A DNA stretch of 64,000 bases from Bacteroidales bacterium UBA5326. GTDB lineage: Bacteria > Bacteroidota > Bacteroidia > Bacteroidales > UBA932. The notes below the pieces were generated by a model. The model saw nothing but the letters and a program-made list of their open reading frames with translations. It was not told the DNA's origin and searched no databases. Of this stretch, positions 57,691 to 64,000 are shown in pieces (position 1 is the first letter of the stretch; every line of letters begins with the position of its first letter). A program made the position numbers and the translations under genes. The stretch is from positions 62,001 through 126,000 of the forward strand of contig DHQY01000011.1 in NCBI GenBank assembly GCA_002408205.1, read 5' to 3'.

Positions 57691-59531
57691 TATAGTATAT
57701 TCTTTACTGCTTCTACAATCTCGGCCACAATAAAAGGCTGGCCCTGAACCTTATTATATTGCATGAATTGATATTGAGGGAACTTTGCTCTCAGGTAATT
57801 GGCAAACTGTCCGCTGTTCAATTCGCATACGATGATCTTTTTGAATTTTCCGAATATATCGGAAGTGTTGAGAGGTAACGGGCTAATGTAATCGAAGTGA
57901 GCCAGTGAAACGCTCTTGTTTTCTTTGTTCAACTGATCAATAGCGCTGAGCATATGACCGTAGGTGCCTCCCCAGCTGACAATAAGCACATCCGCATCCT
58001 GTTCTCCTATTACCTTTTGCAGAGGAATTTCCTGTGCGAGACGCTCAATTTTCTCGGCCCGTTCGGCTACCATTTGTTCGTGAACCAGAGGATCTGACGA
58101 AACGGCCCCTTTATGGTTTTTTTCCAGACCGCCTATACGATGCTCAAGATTGGGTGTTCCCGGAAGAGCCCAACGGCGTGCGAGTGTCTTTTCGTCGCGT
58201 TTGAAAGGGTAAAAAAAGGGCTCGTCCTGGGGCAGCGTATCAATGATAGGCGGATTGATGGCCGGGTAATCCTTCATCGATGGAATAAGCCAGGGCTCAG
58301 AACCGTTTCCCAGAAAACCTTCCGAAAGAAGGATTACCGGCATCATATATTCCAAAGCGTGTTTGGCGGCATAAAAGGCGGCATTGAAACAATGGGAAGG
58401 TGAGTGAGAGGCAATAATGGCAATAGGACATTCTCCGTTCCGTCCGTAAAGAGCCTGGTTAAGATCTGTCTGTTCCGTCTTGGTGGGGATTCCTGTAGAG
58501 GGGCCTGAGCGTTGTACATTAACGACAACAAGCGGCAACTCGGTAATAACGGCCAGTCCAAGCGCTTCTGACTTAAGCGAGAATCCTGGACCCGATGTGC
58601 TGGTAACGGCCAGACTTCCGGCATAGGATGCTCCAATGGAAGTACATATACCGGCAATCTCATCTTCGCATTGCAGTGTCTTGACACCCAGTTCCTTGTG
58701 AGCGGCCAGCTCTTCCAGAATGGCAGTAGCAGGGGTAATGGGATAAGAACCGCAGAACAACGGACGCCCCGATTTTTCCGATGCAGCCATGAGTCCCCAG
58801 GCGGTAGCCTGGTTGCCGTTGATGTTACGGTAGATTCCTTTTTTATGTTTTGGCGGCTGAATAAAATAGGTATCGGCAATAGCCTGGATGTTTCCGGCAT
58901 AATTGAAACCGTCTTTCAGCACTTTTTTATTTATATCGACCAATAAAGGGTTTTTCTTGAATTTTTTCCGGAAGTATTCTTCTGTATAATTCAATGGCAT
59001 GTTATACATGAAGAAACAAATACCAAGCGCGAACATGTTCTTGGAACGCAGAACCACTTTAGGATCCAGTCCGGAATCTTTCAGACTTTCACGGGTAAGG
59101 GAAGTAATGGGAGCATATACGACATTCATCTTCTTCATATCCAGTTCTTCAAAAGGATCTGATGTAAGGAAGCCGGCCTTTGCAATGCTTTTGGCATCGA
59201 AAGTGTCGATATCGACAATAATGGTCGCAGTGGGCTTGGCCCATTTGGCATTACACTTAAGTGCAGCCGGATTCATGGCTACCAGGACATCACAATAATC
59301 TCCCGGAGTGTGGATGGCGCAATTGCCTACGTGAACTTGAAATCCTGAAACGCCGGCAACAGTCCCTTGCGGGGCTCTTATCTCGGCAGGGAAATCAGGA
59401 AATGTAGATATTTCGTTTCCCAAAAGAGCCGAAGCATCGGCAAAAAGGGTTCCGGTCAATTGCATACCGTCGCCCGAATCTCCTGAGAAGCGAATTACTA
59501 CATCCTGAACGTCAATTACTTTGTGTTGCAT
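57690..59531 (-). CDS. korA: 2-oxoacid:ferredoxin oxidoreductase, fused gamma-alpha subunit (KorA-like)
   Basis: A 613-residue subunit in which the gamma domain (about 1-190, starting VVIRFSGDSGDGMQLTG and EIRAPQGTVAGVSGFQVHVG) is fused to the alpha domain. The alpha domain runs from about 215 to the end and contains CGSYPITPATAILEELA, CEDEIAGICTSIGASYAG and TSTSGPGFSLKSEALGLA. This gamma-alpha fusion is the common Bacteroidetes form. The start is ATG 59531; the frame extends 30 residues upstream but those codons overlap the promoter region. A -7 box lies 34 bp upstream. Confidence 0.9.
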   Translation of the reverse strand: MQHKVIDVQDVVIRFSGDSGDGMQLTGTLFADASALLGNEISTFPDFPAEIRAPQGTVAGVSGFQVHVGNCAIHTPGDYCDVLVAMNPAALKCNAKWAKPTATIIVDIDTFDAKSIAKAGFLTSDPFEELDMKKMNVVYAPITSLTRESLKDSGLDPKVVLRSKNMFALGICFFMYNMPLNYTEEYFRKKFKKNPLLVDINKKVLKDGFNYAGNIQAIADTYFIQPPKHKKGIYRNINGNQATAWGLMAASEKSGRPLFCGSYPITPATAILEELAAHKELGVKTLQCEDEIAGICTSIGASYAGSLAVTSTSGPGFSLKSEALGLAVITELPLVVVNVQRSGPSTGIPTKTEQTDLNQALYGRNGECPIAIIASHSPSHCFNAAFYAAKHALEYMMPVILLSEGFLGNGSEPWLIPSMKDYPAINPPIIDTLPQDEPFFYPFKRDEKTLARRWALPGTPNLEHRIGGLEKNHKGAVSSDPLVHEQMVAERAEKIERLAQEIPLQKVIGEQDADVLIVSWGGTYGHMLSAIDQLNKENKSVSLAHFDYISPLPLNTSDIFGKFKKIIVCELNSGQFANYLRAKFPQYQFMQYNKVQGQPFIVAEIVEAVKNIL

Positions 59532-59565
59532 GAGACTAATTATATTGATTTGTAATTTAACACGG

Positions 59566-59573
59566 CAAATATA
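59566..59573 (-). promoter_or_regulatory. -7 promoter box for korA-korB-gdhA-coaW
   Basis: On the minus strand this is TATATTTG, an exact TAnnTTTG match, 34 bp before the ATG at 59531. Its expected -33 region overlaps the rpoC terminator hairpin. Confidence 0.6.
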
Positions 59574-59580
59574 GGCAAAA

Positions 59581-59604
59581 TAATAAGGGCCAGGGCCCTT
59601 ATTA
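59581..59604 (-). terminator. Intrinsic terminator after rpoC
   Basis: A perfect 11-bp inverted repeat (TAATAAGGGCC / GGCCCTTATTA) with two central bases lies 24 bp after the rpoC stop. On the minus strand it is followed by TTTTGCC. The stem is strong but the T-run short. Confidence 0.7.
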
Positions 59605-59628
59605 GTGATTATTTGTAACAAAAACGGT

Positions 59629-62600
59629 TTATCGTGATACTAACCTGTCGTCAAGCATCTTATTGTAGTCAGATAACGAGGTGACAAGTATGTTTTCGTA
59701 TTCGCGCTGACCGGTACCGGCAGGGATAAGGTGACCACAAATTACGTTCTCCTTGAGGCCTTCCAGAGAGTCGCTTTTACCATATATAGCGGCTTCTGAA
59801 AGCACTTTGGTCGTTTCCTGGAACGAAGCGGCTGACATAAAACTGTTGGTCCGTAAGGCCGCACGGGTGATACCCTGGAGAACCTGATTTGAAGTGGCGG
59901 GCATAGCGTCCCTGGCTTCAACGGGTTTGAGGTCTTTGCGTTTGAGCGTAGAGTTTTCGTCCCTGAGTTTCCTTACAGTAGTTATTTGTCCGGCTTTAAA
60001 GTTTTGTGAATCTCCCGGATCTGTAACCACTTTCTTGTCAAAGATGAAATCGTTCTCCTGCATGAATTCCCATTTATCTACCAGTTGTTCGGGCAGGAAC
60101 TTGGTGTCACCCGGATCTACAATCTCAACCTTGCGCATCATCTGACGTACAATAACTTCAAAATGCTTATCGTTAATGGTCACACCCTGGTTCCGGTATA
60201 CGCTCTGGATTTCATTTACAATGTATTCCTGAACTTTTGTGGGACCTTGTATGGAAAGTATATCTGTAGGTGAGATGGCTCCTTCTGAAAGGGCCATACC
60301 TGCACGCACGAAATCGTTTTCCTGAACCAATATTTGTTTTGACAGGGGAACCAGGTATTTCTTCTCTTCACTGGTTTTGGAACGGATAATGATCTCACGG
60401 TTACCGCGTTTAATCTTGCCCATGAGCACTTCACCGTCAATTTCGGAAACAATGGCCGGGTTAGACGGGTTGCGGGCCTCGAACAATTCGGTTACACGGG
60501 GAAGACCTCCGGTGATGTCTCCGGATTTTCCGAATGCACGCGGGATTTTAACCAGGATATCACCCACTTTAACGCGCTGTTTCTCGTTGACCATAATATG
60601 TGCGCCAACGGGCAGGTTGTATTGTTTGAGTTCCAGGTCGCTATCCATAATGCGCAGGGTAGGGTTACGTGATTTGTCACGGCTTTCAATTATGACCTTG
60701 TCTTTATGCATAGAATATTCATCCGTTGCTTCTTCTCTGTAGGTCACTCCTTCTATAAGGTTGTCGAATGCCACGGACCCTTCAAACTCGGCAATGGTCA
60801 CGGCGTTGTAGGAATCCCACTCGCATATTTTGTCCTTTTCCCTTACCTGGTCACCGTTCTTGAAATAAAGGATGGCACCGTAGGGAATGTCGTAGGAAGA
60901 TAATGTAATGTGGGTGTTATTGTCCACAATGCGCATTTCGGCCGTACGTCCTATCACAATCTGCTGAGAGTCTCCGGATTCGGATATTTTGGTCAGTGTC
61001 TTTAAGTCGTCTATCTCGAGGGTACCATTGTAACGCGCAACAATCTCACTCTCCGATGTGCTGGTTGAGGCGGTACCTCCCTGGTGGAAAGTACGCAGCG
61101 TAAGCTGAGTGCCCGGTTCGCCAATGGATTGTGCGGCGATGACCCCGACAACTTCTCCTCTTTCGACCATACGTGCCGTTGCCAGGTTTCTGCCGTAACA
61201 TTTGGCACAAACCCCCTTGCGCGATTCACAGGTCAAAACGCTTCTGATCTCAACCTGTTCAATGGGCAGCGAAGCAATCAGCTCGGCCACCGGTTCTGTG
61301 ATCTCATCTCCGGATTCGACAATGATCTCACCGGTAAGCGGATTGTATACGTCGTGTACGCTGGTACGGCCGAGGATCCGGTCATAGAGCGATTCTACAA
61401 CCTGGTCTTTGTTCTTGATGGCGGTAGCCACCAGGCCGCGCAACGTGCCGCAGTCTTCTTCGTTAATAATTACATCGTGTGATACGTCAACCAGACGGCG
61501 GGTAAGATATCCGGCATCGGCTGTCTTGAGGGCCGTGTCGGCCAGACCTTTACGGGCACCGTGAGTAGAAATGAAGTACTCGAGTACCGAGAGACCTTCC
61601 TTGAAGTTAGCCAGAATGGGGTTTTCAATGATTTCGGCGCTGGTGGAACCGGATTTCTGCGGTTTGGCCATAAGACCGCGCATACCCGAAAGCTGTTTGA
61701 TCTGTGCCTTGGAACCGCGGGCACCCGAGTCGAGCATCATATAAATGGGATTAAAGCCCTGCTGGTCTTCCTTCAGCTGTTTCTCAAGGATATTGGTCAG
61801 TTTGACATTGACACGGGTCCATATGTCAAGCACTTTGTTATAACGTTCGTTGTTTGCAAGGAACCCGTTGTTGAAGTCGTTCATCACGCTTGCCACGTCT
61901 TTATATCCCTGATCAACGAGTACCTGTTTTTCGTTGGGAACGATCACATCGTCAAGGTTGAATGAAAGACCTCCGCGATAGGCCATGGTATAACCGATAT
62001 TTTTGATATCATCGAGAAACAGCGAAGTTCTTGCTACACCCGTGGTTTTCAGCACCAGGTTGATAATATCGCGCAGTGACCGTTTGGTAAGCACTTCATT
62101 TACGAAGCCTACTTCTTCGGGAACTACCTGGTTAAAAATAACCCGTCCTACAGAAGTATCAACAATATTGCTTCCTGATGGATTATCATCCCTGGAAGAG
62201 CGTACAATGGTCTTAGGCAGCCTGACTTTGATCTTGGCATGCATGTCCACCACTTTCTCGTTATGGGCGATAATCACTTCTTCCGGGCTGTAAAATGTCA
62301 TTCCTTCTCCTTTGGCATGGTTGCGCAGTTTGGTGATATAATACAGTCCGAGTACCATGTCTTGTGAAGGAACGGTAATAGGAGCGCCGTTAGCGGGGTT
62401 AAGAATATTGTGTGAACCGAGCATAAGCAGTTGTGCTTCCAGAATAGCTGCATTGCCCAGAGGAAGGTGAACGGCCATCTGGTCTCCGTCAAAGTCGGCG
62501 TTGAATGCCGTACAGGCCAGAGGGTGGAGCTGAATAGCCTTCCCTTCAATAAGTTTTGGCTGAAATGCCTGGATCCCCAGTCTGTGGAGGGTAGGGGCAC

Positions 62601-63909
62601 GGTTGAGCAATACGGGATGGCCTTTCATTACGTTCTCCAGAATATCCCATATCATAGGGTCTTTACGGTCAACTATCTTTTTGGCCGATTTTACAGTTTT
62701 AACAATGCCGCGTTCAATAAGTTTCCTTATAATGAACGGTTTGTAGAGTTCGGCGGCCATGTCCTTGGGAAGCCCGCATTCATGCATTTGCAATTCGGGA
62801 CCTACCACGATAACGGAACGGGCGGAATAGTCAACACGTTTACCAAGCAGGTTCTGGCGGAAACGGCCTTGTTTCCCTTTAAGGCTGTCGGACAGCGATT
62901 TAAGAGTACGATTGGCCTCTGTCTTAACGGCATTCGATTTGCGGGAATTATCGAACAGGGAATCGACGGCTTCCTGAAGCATACGTTTTTCGTTGCGCAG
63001 AATAACCTCGGGAGCTTTAATCTCGATAAGGCGTTTGAGACGGTTGTTGCGAATAATCACCCGGCGGTACAGGTCATTCAGGTCCGAGGTGGCAAACCGT
63101 CCCCCGTCGAGGGGTACCAGCGGCCGCAGATCGGGAGGAATCACCGGGATGACCTTCATGATCATCCACTCGGGTTTGTTGATCTCTTTTGAGTCACGAA
63201 AAGCTTCAACAACGTTCAGACGTTTGAGCGCTTCGGTCTTGCGCTGCTGGGATGTTTCAATGTCGGCCCTATGACGCAGGTCGTATGAAAGATCATCCAG
63301 ATTTATACGGGTAAGAAGCTTGTATATGGCTTCTGCACCCATACCGGCGATGAATTTATTGGGATCCTCGTCGTCCAGCATCTGGTTCTCTCTGGGGAGG
63401 GTATCAATAATGTTAAGATATTCCTCTTCTGTGAGCAGGTCCAGTTCTTTTATGTCGTCCTTGGCCTTGATTCCGGGCTGGATGACAACGTAACGTTCAT
63501 AGTAAATGATCCCCTCGAGTTTCTTGGAAGGGATACCCAGCAGGTACCCGATCTTGTTGGGAGTGGAACGGAAATACCATATATGGGCAATGGGAACCAC
63601 CAGTGAGATATGTCCCATGCGTTCACGGCGCACTTTCTTCTCTGTAACTTCAACACCGCAGCGATCACAGGTGATACCGCGGTAACGTATCCTTTTGTAT
63701 TTTCCGCAGTGACATTCGTAGTCTTTTGAAGGCCCGAATATACGTTCGCAGAACAAACCGTCACGTTCCGGCTTGTAGGTACGGTAATTTACTGTTTCAG
63801 GCTTGAGCACTTCCCCGTGAGACATTTCAAGTATCTCCTCGGGTGATGCAAGGCCTATGGTAATCTTATTGAAGTTGCTTTTTAACTTGCTATCTTTCTT
63901 ATAAGCCAT
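59629..63909 (-). CDS. rpoC: RNA polymerase beta' subunit
   Basis: A 1426-residue beta' subunit, full length for Bacteroidetes. The N-terminal zinc ribbon is CHCGKYKRIRYRGITCDRCGV (about residues 66-88). The catalytic magnesium site is NADFDGDQMAVHLPL (about 470), and the second zinc site is CESRKGVCAKCYGRN. The trigger-loop region GEPGTQLTLRTFHQGG is present. The start is ATG 63909 (MAYKKDSKLKS), as a TTG two codons earlier is less likely. It follows rpoB by 10 bp and ends before a terminator hairpin. Confidence 0.97.
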   Translation of the reverse strand: MAYKKDSKLKSNFNKITIGLASPEEILEMSHGEVLKPETVNYRTYKPERDGLFCERIFGPSKDYECHCGKYKRIRYRGITCDRCGVEVTEKKVRRERMGHISLVVPIAHIWYFRSTPNKIGYLLGIPSKKLEGIIYYERYVVIQPGIKAKDDIKELDLLTEEEYLNIIDTLPRENQMLDDEDPNKFIAGMGAEAIYKLLTRINLDDLSYDLRHRADIETSQQRKTEALKRLNVVEAFRDSKEINKPEWMIMKVIPVIPPDLRPLVPLDGGRFATSDLNDLYRRVIIRNNRLKRLIEIKAPEVILRNEKRMLQEAVDSLFDNSRKSNAVKTEANRTLKSLSDSLKGKQGRFRQNLLGKRVDYSARSVIVVGPELQMHECGLPKDMAAELYKPFIIRKLIERGIVKTVKSAKKIVDRKDPMIWDILENVMKGHPVLLNRAPTLHRLGIQAFQPKLIEGKAIQLHPLACTAFNADFDGDQMAVHLPLGNAAILEAQLLMLGSHNILNPANGAPITVPSQDMVLGLYYITKLRNHAKGEGMTFYSPEEVIIAHNEKVVDMHAKIKVRLPKTIVRSSRDDNPSGSNIVDTSVGRVIFNQVVPEEVGFVNEVLTKRSLRDIINLVLKTTGVARTSLFLDDIKNIGYTMAYRGGLSFNLDDVIVPNEKQVLVDQGYKDVASVMNDFNNGFLANNERYNKVLDIWTRVNVKLTNILEKQLKEDQQGFNPIYMMLDSGARGSKAQIKQLSGMRGLMAKPQKSGSTSAEIIENPILANFKEGLSVLEYFISTHGARKGLADTALKTADAGYLTRRLVDVSHDVIINEEDCGTLRGLVATAIKNKDQVVESLYDRILGRTSVHDVYNPLTGEIIVESGDEITEPVAELIASLPIEQVEIRSVLTCESRKGVCAKCYGRNLATARMVERGEVVGVIAAQSIGEPGTQLTLRTFHQGGTASTSTSESEIVARYNGTLEIDDLKTLTKISESGDSQQIVIGRTAEMRIVDNNTHITLSSYDIPYGAILYFKNGDQVREKDKICEWDSYNAVTIAEFEGSVAFDNLIEGVTYREEATDEYSMHKDKVIIESRDKSRNPTLRIMDSDLELKQYNLPVGAHIMVNEKQRVKVGDILVKIPRAFGKSGDITGGLPRVTELFEARNPSNPAIVSEIDGEVLMGKIKRGNREIIIRSKTSEEKKYLVPLSKQILVQENDFVRAGMALSEGAISPTDILSIQGPTKVQEYIVNEIQSVYRNQGVTINDKHFEVIVRQMMRKVEIVDPGDTKFLPEQLVDKWEFMQENDFIFDKKVVTDPGDSQNFKAGQITTVRKLRDENSTLKRKDLKPVEARDAMPATSNQVLQGITRAALRTNSFMSAASFQETTKVLSEAAIYGKSDSLEGLKENVICGHLIPAGTGQREYENILVTSLSDYNKMLDDRLVSR

Positions 63910-63919
63910 AATCAATTTT

Positions 63920-64000
63920 TTATTCCAGGTTAACGCTCAGACCTAAACCACGTAATTCGTGAAGCAATACGTTCAGGGATTCAGGAATACCCGGAGCGGG
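63920..64000 (-). CDS. rpoB: RNA polymerase beta subunit (last 26 codons only)
   Basis: The right edge of the window encodes the end of RpoB on the minus strand: PAPGIPESLNVLLHELRGLG and a final LSVNLE before a TAA at 63920-63922. The sequence is the conserved C-terminal RpoB segment (FxVLxxELxxLxL), and rpoC follows after 10 bp. The rest lies outside the window. Confidence 0.93.
   Translation of the reverse strand, partial: PAPGIPESLNVLLHELRGLGLSVNLE

Noticed and set aside
62431..63192. A 253-codon open frame antisense to rpoC
   Set aside because: It lies wholly across from the conserved beta' core and shows no independent features.

Overview
The window is chromosomal DNA from an anaerobic member of the Bacteroidetes, most likely order Bacteroidales. 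The evidence is a hybrid two-component system, the Bacteroidetes -7 promoter box TAnnTTTG in front of many genes, BtuG- and DUF4465-type surface lipoproteins, a fused KorA, the Bacteroidetes form of RNA polymerase omega, and no visible Shine-Dalgarno sequences. Family and genus cannot be set from this sequence. I see no phage, integrase, transposase or CRISPR array.

Left part (1-26593): sugar metabolism interrupted by a vitamin locus. It opens with the 3' part of a GH51 arabinofuranosidase and a hexose permease - ROK kinase - galactokinase operon. A divergent pair follows (prolyl-tRNA-type deacylase and GNAT). Next, on the minus strand, is a cobalamin-riboswitch operon of four surface or outer-membrane proteins (DUF4465/BtuH-like, BtuG, a PKD-type protein, BtuB-like receptor). 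Then comes a six-gene minus-strand arabinose operon: GH127 beta-L-arabinofuranosidase, S9 peptidase, aldose epimerase, Na+/sugar symporter, AraD and an HTCS regulator. It is divergent from araA-araB, so together they hold the whole arabinose path (release, mutarotation, uptake, isomerase, kinase, epimerase, sensor).

Middle (26594-40178): a repeat-rich spacer, then an FMN riboswitch placed directly on the start of a TonB-dependent receptor, which predicts outer-membrane flavin uptake. Next is a minus-strand export operon: TolC, HlyD adaptor, acyltransferase, two large FtsX/MacB-type permeases, their ATPase and a possible 26-aa peptide. A gate-domain membrane protein follows, then a spacer with heptamer arrays, a second copy of the palindromic repeat, a possible 44-aa gene and tRNA-Pro(GGG).

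Right part (40179-64000): housekeeping genes. These are trxB; bamD-rpoZ-recN-nagB; purC with a LysM/binding-protein gene; an OmpH-like gene; pdxJ divergent from nadK-uppS-bamA-ompH-ompH-murI (envelope biogenesis); korA-korB-gdhA-coaW (2-oxoglutarate, glutamate and CoA metabolism); then rpoC and the last codons of rpoB.

The least ordinary signals are the FMN-riboswitch TonB receptor, the unassigned PKD-type protein in the B12 operon, the GH127-peptidase pair, and a repeat family made of a long palindrome plus 7-bp arrays that sit on gene ends.
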